From the NCBI GenBank assembly GCA_036583965.1, contig JAZBQD010000027.1, positions 6,156,187 to 6,220,186 of the forward strand: a stretch of 64,000 nt of DNA, given 5' to 3'. How positions within the stretch are numbered: the first letter of the stretch is position 1; the number at the start of each line of letters is the position of its first letter. The translations under genes were made by a program, and so were the position numbers. The notes beneath the pieces were generated by a model. The model did no database searches. It was not told the origin of the DNA and saw nothing but the letters and a program-made list of their open reading frames with translations. The stretch is from Prunella strophiata. Lineage: Eukaryota > Chordata > Aves > Passeriformes > Prunellidae. Positions 45,801 to 60,800 of this stretch are shown one piece after another.

Positions 45801-48800
45801 TAAATGGCTTTTGTTTTCCTCTAAACCTTCAAAACCAGACTGTATTTCATTAGCATATATATAAAAAAATACAGGTTTTAAATCCTACAATTCCATTAGT
45901 AAAGAAATGGTAGATAAACCACTTCCCATAAGTACCTTGCCATATACATACATACACATATATATAAAATCCTGCATATATTGACCCAGCTTACACACAG
46001 ATTAACAACCAATACCTCCTCACTGAAAGTTCACACAGGGCACTTACCAGCATCATTTGTGCCATTAGACATGGAAGAATTGAGGGACTCTGTGGTATCT
46101 GGACGTTTCAGGCTGCTCCCTGTGCTGCTCCGAGTCAGGACTGCAGCAGACCCTGAAGAACTACAGAAGAATAATAAATTCTCACAGCTCAAATTAAGTA
46201 ATTCAGACCAAATTATTGTCATTTGATATTCACAGACAAGGAATTTAGTGATAGACATCAATATATGTGCAGTGGCAGACATTAATACATGTGGTGCATG
46301 CTAATTTACAGAAAGCTCAGAACAGATTGCAGCTGGAGGAATGGGACAGCCTGCAGCCTCAGATAACACATGAAGGCAGAAAACAGCTGACTAATCCCTC
46401 TTTGGAATGGGTAGCATCTCTTAAAATTAATTTTTCAATTAATAAAAAATGAAGAGTAAATAGAGATTTTGGGGAAAGGGTGCCAACTTCAAAGAATATC
46501 TTTTAGCAAAAGTGTGAGGGAATTGGCCATTTACCAAAGGCTGCAGCAAAGGCATGAAATGCATGAAATGCACCATGGCCTCAGATCACAGCTCTGAGCT
46601 GGGGGCTTCCAAAGTTTGGTTTGTTAGAGCTTGTGAACACTTATCTGATGGAATGGGAAGGAGCAGGGGAAGAAACTGCCTCCCTCACAGACACCTGTCT
46701 GTGGCTGAGGGCAGGGGTAATCTCACTCTGTTACACAAAGTGGCTTTTTGACCTCCCCCACCTTTCAGAATCAATTTCTGCAAGCAGACAAGCCATGCCC
46801 TTGCAGATACAGACTGCACACACTGCAGCACACACTGCACACTGTCAGCTACTTACTCCATACATCGCTTTGGGGAAGAACTGCTCTGGTAGAATTCATC
46901 AGCATCATAGAACTCATCCTCACTGCTTGAGTAAGAAAAATCTGGGACTGTGTTTGGAGACAGGTTGACATGGCTTGGAGAGGTGAGACTGCTGCTAGGT
47001 GCTGACTGCCCACTCCCTGTAGAGTATTAAAAATTACAGAGTCAATAAAAATGAATTTTTTCAAAGCCTACTAAAACAAGAATCGTTCAAATCAGTAAAG
47101 ACTGATGTGAACTCAGAAAAGGAACTTACAAGATTAAAAGCAATAATTAGGCAGGTTCATAATGAGTTTAACAGTTGACAAAAGGAAAGTCACAAGGAAA
47201 ATGAAGAGCCACAGAACACCAGTAAAGTTTAAGGGACATGTTTTCTCCAATTACTGCAAGATTGCAATGCTGGGGAGACAAAGGGAAGCTGGTATATAAA
47301 AGGTGGGGAGAAAGAACAGCATTAGTGGTTTTAACAAAACATTGAAATTGATGTTGATCAAAAGCAAGATGCAGGCCAATGCATTGTTGTTTTAATGACT
47401 ACTTGCAGGATTTCTTGTACTTAACAAAAGTTACCCAGAACTGTACCTGTACTATTTGGTGTTGGAGTCTGGTTCCCGAGCGATGCTACTACAGGTCCCA
47501 CTGGCAAAGAGGAGGGTCTCTGCTCTGACTTGCACAACTGAGCAGGTTCTAGGGGATATTTTGACATGTTAACCCCAAAATTCAGAAAGAGATTCCACAT
47601 TATTTCACCTCACCTCCAAAAATTAAATCATTTTCTATAAAAGCCACTTGGACAGAAAAACGCATAGCCATCACTTTTACCTAGGTCTTTTTTAATTAAC
47701 CAAAGATGGCATTAAACAAAACAAGAAAAACCCAGTTGTTTAGCTAGAAAGCATTTGCCTTTTCTGAAAATTATAGTTTCATTTTTAAAAGAGTGTTAGA
47801 AATGCAAGCCAGTAACTGAGAGTAAATAAAACACATCAGCTTATCCCCAGAACCAGGTTGGTGAGAACTCTCTGTGCCTCCTGCTCAGCCCCTCTGAGCT
47901 GTGGGTACAGTCACTGCTCTGGGTGGCTGTCCCCAGCCTGCCTGGAGTGTCACAGCCTGGGAAGGGGCTGTCCCCAGCCTACCTGGGAGTGTCACAGCCT
48001 GGGAAGGCATGGTGCTGATCCCTGATGGCTCCAAGGGGCTGGGCTGGTACACGGCGTCCACAGGGTTGATGGTGCTCTAGGCAAGAGAAGCAAAAAACAC
48101 ATTTTTCCCCCCTCAATTAAAACAAACCAAAGCATAGACAGCAAGAACATTGTGAGCATGAGAAATGCCCAAATGCAAGAGAGCAAATCCCTGAGAGAGG
48201 AAGTAAAACACAAATTGACAGTTGAGGACATGAGAAATACTTTTGAGGTGGGAATATTTTGATTCTTTGCACAGACTGCACAATGAATTGGATTTGATGC
48301 AGATTTGAAGTGTCCTATAAAGAATTCTTATTTCAGGTTCTTGCTTCTGGTATGCCACCCAATGTCATTAATTAATAATGCATGCAAAGAGTGGAAAGTT
48401 AGATGCAAATTATCTGGCTAAAATCAGGATAGGTAATCAGTATTTAAAAAAAAAAAAATTCCTAAAAATTCATTTTGCAGATCAACTCATAAATCAAAAT
48501 AAGAATCATCAGCATGCTTAGAGCAATGAAGCAGCTTTGTTTGCAAAATTCTTCCCAAAGCAAGCTGAGTGTTCAGTGCAGCTCAGTAGAGGACATCTCA
48601 ACCTACTTCTGAATGTGGGCACTTGGAAAATGAAGCACCAGGTCAATTCAGTGCTCCCAAAAAATCACTGACTTCAGTTGATGTCCTTGGTTTTTATGCA
48701 TCAAGACCCTTGGAAATCTAAACTGCCATGTCTTTTAACCCAAAATATCATCTAAGCACTCTTTGTTGTTTATGTGTGCACACAACCACCAGAAATTCTT

Positions 48801-51800
48801 GGTTGTTAGTTGAGTAAAAGGCACATAAAACCCTTTCCCAAACACCTTGCAATTTAAATGCCTGATCTATCAGAACTATGAAAATTTTTGCTCAGTTTGC
48901 TCAGAAATGCAGTCAGTATGCTCATCCCTATCCTCTTTTTTACACCAGTATTTAAAAGAAGTGTCTACAACTGTTCTCCTCTCCCTTTAGTCCATTGATT
49001 TATATTTGCATTCAGACTGAGGGAAACAGGCTCATTTTAACCTTCCTCCCATTTTCCTACTAAAGGACAGATTCCTTTCCTGCCTTCTTCCCCAGTTACC
49101 TGAAATTCTGAACTTTATCCTACATTTGGATGTTTGGACAATGCTCTCAGACACATGGTGTGATTCTTGGGGCTGTCCTGTGCAGAGCCAGGAGCTGGAG
49201 CACTATGATCCCTGTGGATCCCTTTCAATTCAGGACACTGTATGACTCTAAAAATCAGCAAAAAGTTCTATTATTTTTTTAATAGCACAGGATTTCTTTA
49301 ACTGAAAACAGAACAATTATTCTCTGTTCACCACTTTTAAAAAATCTCCATTAAAAGCATCCATAAAAGTAGCTTTCTACAGTTTCATTGGTTTTACTAC
49401 TTAGTATACAAATAATCCAGTACAGGTAATATTACTCCACTGTATTCCAGCATAAAGGCAATGTCCCTTACCCAGTACTTCACCTCCTTGTGGAATTATG
49501 GATTCACCACAGGAAGGTCCCTGTCCCACAGAATTCACAGTTTAAAATGATGATCCATCTTAAGAGCTAAGATTTAAAACCCAAGATGGTTCTATGATAC
49601 ACAGGATGCTATTGCTATCCTACATCTCCTTTATTTTCTAGGGAAACTAATAATCCACATGATACAGAACACTGGTGTGATAAAGAAAGAACAAAGTAAC
49701 TCTGATTTTGTATTCAGGGTTGTAACCTTCATCCTTTAACAATTCTCCATACTGCAACATGAACTGGAGTTTCTGGCTGGATATTTTGAGGGATGCCTTC
49801 ATGGGCTAGAAACAGATAAAGGCAGACCTGAAAGTCTCCTACTCTGAGTTTAATAACAATTGGATAACAATTACACAGAAACAAGACTCATCCCACCATG
49901 GCAGCTAACAATTATTATATTTCTGCCTAAGTTTAAAATGAAACCCTGACCTTTAGCCCAAGGTGACGCTGACCTCCACAGCATCACAATTTTAGACCTC
50001 ACAATCACTGATCCATAGTTAATATATTCTTACAGAATTTTTTTTTTTCCTCCCCAGTGTAAGCCAGCCCACAGATAATGAGATCAGTGGCTAATCAAAT
50101 TCAGACTATCAAGCTGCAGTATCTCTGAAATTTCTGAGCTGCAGCCCAGATGTGCAGGTCACCTGTGCCTGTGCAAGTGTCTTCCTGCACAGATTCTCGT
50201 TTCCAGGGGACATCACAGATGCTGTTCCCTCATACTAAGACCTGAATTATGCTCCATCTGCAGGGCACATAATAATTCACCTTATTTATGATAAGCACTA
50301 AACTGAAATATGCATGTGCATCTTCAGCCCAAGGTTCACACCAGAAAATCCTACTGCTAAAGCTGTTTGCAGTGGACAAACAACCAAGGCCTGGGAATTA
50401 CTGTCAGATCTAATGAAAATACACCAGGATTTTTAGAGTTTTTACTGAAACCAATCTCCTATTAAAAGTACCTGAAATGTACTCAAGTGACAAAAAAAGA
50501 ACAAAGAAAGAGAAACCACGTGTGACCAAAACCAAAAATGACAGAAGTTGCATTAAAAATGCAGCAGTTCTATTAAAGAAGAAACATTGCTTAGACAGAT
50601 ATTACACAACTCTGCATCAAAGGAGCAGCACTGTAGAAAAGACAAACTACTTGAAGCACACGGAGAGCAGATCTATTTCCTACACAAAGACACTTCAGAC
50701 AGAACACAGAACTATTTCTACCCCAGTAATTTTCCCTTTCAGCTGTTCACATGGCAGATTTTTATCTAAGTGTTCAGTCACAACACTGCTGTTCAAGACA
50801 CTCCATACAAACTGACCACACTATCTTCTAAAGACAAGGGTGTTAGCCAACCTCAGGAGCTAAGGACTCAACAGGAATTTTAACAAGACACTGGAAGCAG
50901 TAAATTAGAGAAAGGAAGAAGCATGTTGCAAAGTGAGTGGAAATTCAGGTCTCTGTTCACATGTTCTGCAGAATTAAAAGGAGGATAAAGATTAGATTTA
51001 AACTTACTATAAGTCCATTTGCGTGCTTCTCCTCATTATTTTGGTCCTTAAGGAAAAAATGTTAAAAATATCAACATAACAATCTTGCATGACTTATCAG
51101 TTCTGTGCTAAGTGAGAACAGAGAGTTTCCCTCAGGAATGTTTACATTTTCAGCCATAAAATGTTCCTCATCATGGGATGCAGTAACTAAGCTTGGAGGA
51201 CACAATTCCACACAGTCCCTGCACCTCTGAAGATCAGCATTTTCTGAGGGCCTGTCCACATGAGTGCAGACAATTAAAAAAAATATCCATTCTATACTGC
51301 AAAGTACAGTTCTGCTTTATAATGTGGGTGCTTCCCAAATGCCTAGAAGCTCTCCAAAATATGCTCTGCAGCTCCTATAAGTCCCTGAAAAATGAAGTTC
51401 TCAGTTTCTGTGATTAACACAAGAAGGGCAGAAGTTTAAGTTGAAAGGTTTTAACTTTTGCTTTTTGGCATCCACTATATTTTAAAATGCTTTTAGATTA
51501 TTCACTATCTCAGATTTTGGGGTTTTTTTTGCCCAGAAGCATAAGTGAAAGAGCAGATAATGTAAAAACCACCTGCCCTGAGGGGAAATGACACGAGCAG
51601 CAGAGCAGTCAATGCCAATCTGTAGCCAGCACAGTTTTAGCACTGGACAGCAACAGTGTCAATTTTACTGAACACTAAGACAAATCTCTTCCCTTCTGCT
51701 GCAAAGTTCCTATTAGTCAGTACATCAACCCATAACCTTATCCAGTGTGAACCTCAAAACTTGTCTGCAGAGAATTCCCCTGAATTTCCAGTTACATTTT

Positions 51801-54800
51801 AAAGGAATAAGAAAAAAAAAACAACTGTAATAAGTATAAAGAAAGTTGGCACATATTTATGTTTTGATACTTAATACATCCTTCCTTAGCTTATACAGTT
51901 GGCAATAGGCTGTCCAAATTTCATCTCTGCTGGTTGACATTTTTGAAGTCTGGCTTTCCATGATAAAAAGAACACCAAGGACAACAAGTTCCACTGGGTT
52001 GCAAATTACAAAATACATCATTTTTTTCCCCACACAAAAAACCCCCATGTTGTGTCCATCACCTCTAAGACCTAAGAAATAAACCACAAAGGTGCTGCAT
52101 TGAGCACTGATGCTTGCTCTCCCACCTCAGTAATGCACCAGCAGCAGCATCAATAAGGTAAGGAAGGCAGGAAATTCCACAAAACTGTGCAGGCAAGACT
52201 GCCAGAAATGGAGTGAAAAAGTGAAGGGAAGGATGTAAAACTAAATATCTAAATTATAAAAGGTACTTCATAACACATATATAACATGTATTTCTAAGAC
52301 TGAGGTTTACCACATCACTGGCAGAACATTTCATGTATTTTACATCACACACATCAGCAGAGCTGGACATCTTCAGCTGCCACACACAAAGGGACAACAC
52401 AGGCCAAATGCTCCAGCTGCCCACCCCACTTTGTTTATTTTGACTGCTTTTTGATAAGCAATGAATCTATTATGACATATTCCTCTTTAGCTGGTATTTA
52501 GTTCATTATTTTGGAAATGTCATGAGTCACCTCAGTACAAGTGGTGTAATTACACACTGGATTTACCAGCAAGTTTAATGAAATTTAACTGTCCAAATAG
52601 TAAGACAGGTAAAAATCCATGAAACAGAACAACTGAATACACAATTAAAAAAAGAAACAAACTAAAAAAAACCTCCAACAAACAAAAGTCCAGGTTTGCC
52701 TCAATGTTCCAAAGTAATCCATATAATAAATGGTTGTGTGTTGGAAACAAAATTCTAAGTATATAGAGAAGTGGTAACATCATCAAGGTACACAGATTGG
52801 CAAATCTGTCTGCTAATGAGAAAGGCACTGTGGAAGTAAAAATGGGGTGCAGGGTGATGTTAAGATGACTTATTTTCAGCACTGTCAGTCAGCAGCCATA
52901 CCTGCCCTACAGATTTGGGAAAAAAACCTGCAGAATCTTAAAAGGTGTCTAATGGAGAGCACAGAGCCACAGTCAGGCACAACACATTTTTACACAGAGA
53001 TTGCATCATACACAAGCAACTTGCAGAACTGTGGATAAAAAAACCCAAACCCCTCTGTATTATAAATTTTCTCCAGCAGTAGGAAATCAGGATACTAAAA
53101 CAGTTAATGTAAAAGGTGTGGGGGGAAGGAAGACAGAATTCCCTTGTAGTCAAACAGTACATCTGCCTGAGAAAGAAGGTGAAGAGATGAAGCAGAAAAA
53201 AAGATTATTAAAGTACTGGGAATTTTTTTTTTCACTATATGTGGATCAACATCTTGCAATTAGCTTGTGCATAAGCACCCCTTTAACCCACCCTGTCTTC
53301 AACAGCTCCAAAAGAGCTTTAGATGTGGTTTAGCAAAAAACCAAAACAATAAACCCCCACTCCTCAGTGGATAAGCTCACCTACTTACACTGGTCAATAT
53401 TTAGTGGTACTGAAAGGAGGCCTTCAAGGTCTGATTTAGTGCAACAAAAAGCAAGTGTTAGCACCTTTGGGGGACTCAAATTCCACCTGCCTTTACACTC
53501 ACATGGCAGCTGGAGCAGTAAAGTACTGAACCGGATCTAAATGACTGCATCTGCCACTACCAGCTTTGTCCATTATCAGCAAACCACCTAAAGAACTTCA
53601 AAATATGCTTAGCATCAGCATAAGAGGTCATGTTTGTCTAACTCCCAATAAACTCAGAGCAGAAACAGGATTTGATATTCAACAGAAACAAGAAAGATAA
53701 CTCAGCCACCTATTGCCAGCTCTGATCAACAGCCTGAAAAGCAGATTATAACTCTGAAATTTCACATTTGCTAATTACATAGCAGAGCTTTTTGAAAAGA
53801 GTAAAATTTCAGAGGAATTAAACTGCTGTAAAAATAAGAATCACTAAATACATTTATACAGTAATTAAGAAAAAATGTGTTAGTAATTCCTTCCAGTTTC
53901 TCCAACAGCTTGCTCAATACAGCAAGTCTCATATAGATAAAATCAGCCTGTTACCATCTAACCTATCTACAATTGACTCCATCAAATCCCTAAAAAATGA
54001 CATATTGTCTACTGACTTCACTGTACTAAAACACCTCTAAATATACCCAGGACTAAATAACAGCAAATTAAATACTGAAAGGCCTTTCTTGCTGGCACTA
54101 CAGTGAAGGATTGAAGTAGCATCACTGCATGGTAAATAAAGACTGTACTAGCTCCAAATTCATGTGGCACAAAACTATTTCAGTGTTTCAACCCTAGTGC
54201 TTGTAAAAAAGTTTTGGTTTTGTACAAACCTGTTAATTAACAAGCATTTTCTTCACAAATCTTAAGTAATAGATATGAAAACTTGAATTTCAGAAAACAT
54301 GCACTGATCCTTTCAGTGACTTTTGATCCTGTAAGATTCTAAATACTTCAATTTTCACTGCACTCAAAATTTTGTACAACATATCTGGCATCTAAAATGA
54401 AGACAAACAGCAGTCTTGCATTCCAAAGCCACAAAAAATAGTTGATCTAGATTGCAGGGAAAAAAAATAATAATTGAGGAGCCCAAGCCTATTTCTGGAT
54501 AAATCAGAATGTGTTCTGAGTAGATCAGCCTGAAATTCTGAAAATGCCTTTATTTCTTTGCAAAATATCACCTCCCTCCACTTTGGTCACAAGACACAAA
54601 TCAGCAGCTCGTAATTCACATATCCTAAATAAAGAATGTTAAACCTGTAAGGGCAGAATTGACAAAAGGTAAATCCAAAACTCCCCAAATTTTAAAATGT
54701 AATGAAACATGTAGGTGAAAAGCATAAGTGCATTACCCATATTGCATTCTCAACTAAAACAATTCTAACTTCAAGAAGTTCCAACATCATCATGAACTTC

Positions 54801-57800
54801 AGACCTGTGACAGACCTTACCAAACTGGTTTCATTTCATCATCTTTCTCCCCTTTTTATTTGTTAGCCACACTCTCAAATAAAGCAGAAAGAAGAGTTTT
54901 AAGTTCCTGCTCTGTCAGCCTGACATTTGTCTAAGTTCTTCTTTAGTCTAACAGCAAACCCTGCAAAAGAAAGTTTATCTGAAAGAAAACTCAAACCAAT
55001 GTGTCTGTTACCATGAGCATTAACAGGACTGTCTGCAATGGAACTCAGTATTTCAGAAACTTCATTAAAATTAAAGCAGAAATCAACTTATAATTGTTTT
55101 CTTGTTCCTGGATCATATAGAAGGCACTTTTAGATTTTAATTAGATTAATGTTGCATCACTAAAATTCAGAATAGTTTACAGTGTACTTACTTTAGCAAT
55201 CTGTAGCAACACAATGCAGTGTTTTATTGATTCTACCATGCTCTAGGAAAAGAAAAATATCAGAAAAGATTGTGTTACTATCCCTTAATATTTTGTATTT
55301 ATTAGTTACATAGAACATTTGGTGTGAACTAAATGGACACTCAGTTCTGTTGAACCCCTACTTTCCCTTCCCCATTTTTTTTTTTTCCCAAGAGACAAAA
55401 GCACAGCAGCAGAAAGGTGAAGTTTCCAAAGCCACACACAGTATAAATCCAGGCTGCCAGGGTGAAATGGAGGTCAGCTCCAAACTCCCAGAGGGCTGCA
55501 GGCAGGTAAATGACCATGGGAAGAGGAGTTGGGTTTGTTTAATCTGGAGAGGAAAAGGCTCAGGGAGACCTTTTCAAGGGGGATCAACATCTGACTGGGA
55601 AGGCAGAGCCAGACTCTTCTCAGTGGAGCCCAGTGACAGGACAAGCAATGGCCAAAACCAGAAATACAGGAAAATCACCTTAAACAGAAGAAAACATCTT
55701 TTATTCTTTTATGGATAGTAAAACACTGGAACAGATTGTCCAGGGAAGCTGTAAAGCCTTGGAGTTACTCAAAATCCAGACTAGATTTGGTCCTGAGCAA
55801 CCTGTTCCAGCTGGTGCTGCTCTGAGCTGAGGGTTGGACTACAGACCTTCAGAGGTCCCTTCCAAACTCAACTGTTCCATGATTCCAAGGTGCTGGACAG
55901 AAACCTGACCACAGCACCACAACCAGGTTGTCTCTGCCATCACAATATTGGACCTAATCTCATTTTTCTGTAAAAAGGTTTAAAAAACTTCCCAAAGAAA
56001 ATAAGGTGAATTTCAGAATCAATATATAATAGTCGCAAAAATTAAAGAAACTTACACTGGTTGTTTCTTTGAGACCTTCAATTTTCTGTAAAAGAAAAAT
56101 CAAAACAGTGTGATTAAAGACAGATTTTCCAGCATTTGGTTTGACCTAAATACTGTATAAACAAAATATTTTAATTTTAAATTGGGGGAGGGAAAAAAGC
56201 CCTTAACCAACATGTTCAAGACTATTTCCATATATAGACACAATTTGCAAGACAAAACTGAAGTCAAACTGATAATTCAAGCTTAAAGATGACAAGGTTA
56301 AGAATTTCTTAACAGTGACATTATTCCCATTTACCCATTAAAATCTATACTTCCTTTTTGCATAACATCAGCAAAAATGAAATGCAGCATTAAGATTCTA
56401 AGTTCATTTTGTATCCTTATAAATTGCACTGAATGGTGGCACATTTCAACACCATTACACAAAATGACCATCATTCAAGCACAATAAACATTTGCAGTTA
56501 AGCACAGCTTGATACAAATCACAGAAAGTAACAGTGCACACATGCTCTTCCTACACCTCCAGTAAAAGTGCATCTGGAAATGTGCCTACTGAATTTTATC
56601 TAGAAACATTGGTTCATAAAGATTTCCTGTGTGGAACTGCACCTCAGGCATGCAAAAGGCATCTGCATGCCATGTCCCCCATCAGTGTGACCTGGCTCAG
56701 GAGCAGATGCTTCCTGTTGATGTCCTTGGCTCTGTCTGCAGGAGGCAAAATCATAAACTGGACTCAGCACTGAACCTCTCCTAATGCAATTACAGGAGCT
56801 CTTTGTTTTGATTAATTTGAGGGTCTCATGTGACTTGAGTCACAATCTTCTTGGCTGTTGAATAATCAAAGTGTGTAAAAAATCCCTGCACCAGGCATTG
56901 CAAGCAAAAGCCTGCAGCATAAGAGAAGAACAGGCAGCTACAAATCCACAGAAGTGAACAGTCCCAATTTGTGGATTAAAAAGAAAACAAATGCAGTGAC
57001 AGCCTCTCAGGCAATTCCTGGGGGGAAATTTTCAGCTAAGCTCTAGATATATTTCTTATGCTCTAGATATTACTCAAGGGATGCTGCACATTTTCTCCAG
57101 GATTAATTGGCAAGAAGTGGCCAAACAGAACCCAGACTCAGCCTTCCTACTAAAAACTGGAAAACCTGGATCATGTTTATCTAGGATACATCATATGAGG
57201 GATGCTATATCATGAAGTTATGTTATATTTACTCCTGCTGCTAGCAGAGGAACATGCCAAACAGCTAAAAATTCCTTGGCTTTGTTTTTGTTTGTTTTTC
57301 ACGTCTCCATGAGACTCCCAGTCTAAACTTTATCAACACATATCGAAAAAAAGCACTTTAAATATGACAGCATAGAAATTTTGAGCCTTTTAGCACCAAA
57401 ATAGAATAGGCAGTGCACCCAAACACACAAATCTTGTTGGATGAAAGATGATGCAGCTGAAGGAGATCATGCAGTCTCAAGGCTGTACAGCCAACTGGAG
57501 GCAGCCATCAGCAGCTTTGACCATTCTTTACTCATTTTTTCCCCAACTTATTATAGAGTATTTACACACCAAATAAACTGAGATCTCAGTTCCTTCAGTG
57601 ACATCACCTTTGCTGAAAATAAGAAAGTGACCTCAGGCCATGTGATGCAATTCAGTGATGTTGGTTTCTCCCCACCCATCTGTAATTTTCCAAACAGTTC
57701 ACTGAGATGTTGTTATTCTTACACAGAGGGACAGACAAAAGGGTAATTTTTATCAAAGATCACATGGAAGATTGAAAGGGAAAAATCCTCAAGACAAGCA

Positions 57801-60800
57801 GATTTCTAAGGCCTTTCAGCAAATTATAGAACCACAGTTTTTTCCTCTTTGGAAACAAATCCTTTGTGAGCTGGCCAAATTAAGCAGTGGCAGCTTGCAT
57901 TGATCCAGTATTTTTCACATTTGTGCTCTATGGCCACCTTGCAAGGACACAGCACATGAAACTTTGATAATTTAGACACTACAAAATTGTAAGGAAAACC
58001 ATAAGCAAGTATGTTGAAGATAAAACACATTACCAATAAAAAAAACCAAAACCCCCAAAACATTTACTACTAACATTTACGACAACTTTGTCTTTTCATC
58101 ATCCCTAGTCTTTGAAAAGTGATTAAGATAAAATTTTAGTAAGACAGTTCCCCTGGTTTCAGTAATGAATACACATCTGACACACCAATTTCCTGCAGAT
58201 CTACATTTGCAGAATGCAGATTTACAATTGCAGAACACAATTTGCTATATTTAATCTAATCAAACTGCAGGCTGCTGCTGAAACTACTCCCTCTGCTTGC
58301 TCTTCATTGCATCTCCTTGACATCTGATTTTTTAGGAAATCACTGAGAAAGCTAATTTTTCCTTATCCAACATGATTTTTGCCTCATTCAACAATCATGT
58401 GACTACAGAGGGATCAGCTCATCCAGCACAGAGAGGCAGAGGCACTTAGGGGGAGCTGACTCATGGGCTGAAATCTGTAAGGTACAACCCAAATCTGTGT
58501 GCTCAGCCTTGGATTTACTTCACAAAAAAGCACTTGTCTTGAACCAAACAGCTTAAACAGGCTGCACTTGCATCTCAAATCCTGTTAAGTAATGTCAGCT
58601 TTGTTCCAGCCTGCAAACATGCACCTCTTTGCTGTTCTGATGCCTGTGAGTGCTCCAGTTTTCTTCTCCCTGATGTGTGGTTAAGACAACTACACCAAAC
58701 TGAACAGAAAAGCTCTCTTAGAGCTCCCACCAGTAATACTGGTCACACTGTAAGAAAGCAAGGTCCTGTCTTGTCTTCACCTTGAAACACCAGCACCCTC
58801 AGATCAGATCACACCCCCTCCTTCCCTTCCTCTGCATCCAGACACAAACATTGTACCCACCAGGAGAATCAGCAGAACTGGAGCACTGCTGGCTGTGCAT
58901 GATCCCACCACACCCTGCTGCTGCACTTCTGCCAGAACAACAATGCAGCACAGGGAATTCATGAAAATCCCTGCACTTTCATCAGGCCTGCATCTGCACT
59001 GCCTTCATCCAAATTCAAGAGATTACCACATCTCAGGAGGAGGATATCCAGGAGATCTTGAGGCATGTCAGAACACCTATAACCTGAGCCATCATCTTCA
59101 AGAGACCAAATATTCTGTAACTAAAAGCCAGCTCATCCAATGCTCTGTGAACTTGCAAAAACAACAGCTCAGGTTTGAAATCCCTGGCCATACACAGTTG
59201 CAGAACAGCACTCAGCTGGTTGGGAAGCACTTAAAACTGAAATATCCAAAACTTGTTTCCTTGGAGGAAAGAACTATGGGTTTGATGGAAGCACCCTGCA
59301 GATTATATTCCATTCATAATCTGACAGCTGAACCATACTTCCATATGTATCAAAATACTGTATCAAAAAACCTCTCAGTACAGGCAGAGACAAAAGAATG
59401 CTTTTTCATTTTTAATAGAGAATAAATGGAAGCTGTAGTAATAGCAATCCTCATCAAGATTTAAAACCAGAGGATGCCAACCTCTCCTCCTTTCTCTATA
59501 AAGTGAATCCATCTGTCCCACAAATACCTTGCACAGACAAATAAAGATGTCAGCACAACATGTGGAAAGTCTCTAGGGATTAGGAGCACTGCCACAGGAA
59601 AAAAGAAAGTACTGCCTGATCTGCAAAGTAGCATCTGGAGGGAGGTCAAAATTGAAGGACAACTTGCCAGTAAAACACACTGAAGGAGAAATACAAAATC
59701 CTTAGACCTTACTCTTGTGGTCAGCTGTCTACAGATTAAACACACTGACAGAGAGGCACTTCAAAGTTCTTTTAAAAGCCTTTACATGAGAAAGAGCTCC
59801 CCAGGACACCACCTAACACATCAGGTGAGGTGAATAACACTTGAAAGGTCACAACCATTATAAAGAAGTAAAACTAAACACAGAAAACATCAAAGAGTTT
59901 TCAAAACAGGAACCAAACACCAAGAGAACACAGCTTGTTTTCCACAAGACACTGAGGGAGGGAACAAGGATGAAATGCACCACTACTTCATGGTATCAAA
60001 ATTACTGCATTTGCTGAAGAGAAGCAACTCCTCTGTAATAAATCCCTCATAAGGAATTGTTAAATCCCTCCTCCACACACACAAATTAATATATGAAACC
60101 AGCATGACACTTCATGCCAAACCCACACCACCAAAGTATGTGCCAGCCTTTCTTAAACAGTGCTTGAACTGTCAGAGGTGACTTTGGGATGGAACAGGAG
60201 GGGATGCAAAGAACACAAACCATTCAATTGAATTACACCTTGCTTAAAGAGCAGTGCTCCCCATTACTACACTGCTGGCACCCTCACTTCAGTGAATGAA
60301 TTGTGATATTCTCAGACTTCCAATGTGTCCCAGACCTACACAGGATGCAGACAGATTATGTGAAATACATGATTAGGAGTATTTATTTTTTTGCCTTTGG
60401 AATAGCTTTGTAATTCCTACCAACAATAAACACTCATCCTTGTTAAAGATTAAAAAATAGCAAATTTAAGTTAAAATGCTTTCAACACTGTTGGAAGCAT
60501 TTCAATATATGGGATAGCAATTATTTCTGACAGACTGAAACCTTTTTTAATGTTATGACTCCTATTATTAATAAATTTTTTTGCAAGCTTAGTCACAACA
60601 CAACTGTTGTAAGTTATTCAAATTGCTTGAAGTAATTTTGACAACCCAATAAATGTGTACTTAGCATTTCTACTACAGCAAACTGATGCACAACACCACC
60701 TGATAAAAAATTTTTAAGACAAAATGTACTTGCTTTTCTCTGTTCATCATCTTTGCAGTTCTGGAGTTTTTCATCAAAGAGCTGAAAGAAAGAGATACTT

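Noticed and set aside
58895..59425. 176-codon + strand open frame in an OSBPL9 intron
   Set aside because: No recognisable domain or splice context; A-rich, stop-poor sequence explains it. A protein search with a strong hit would reverse this.
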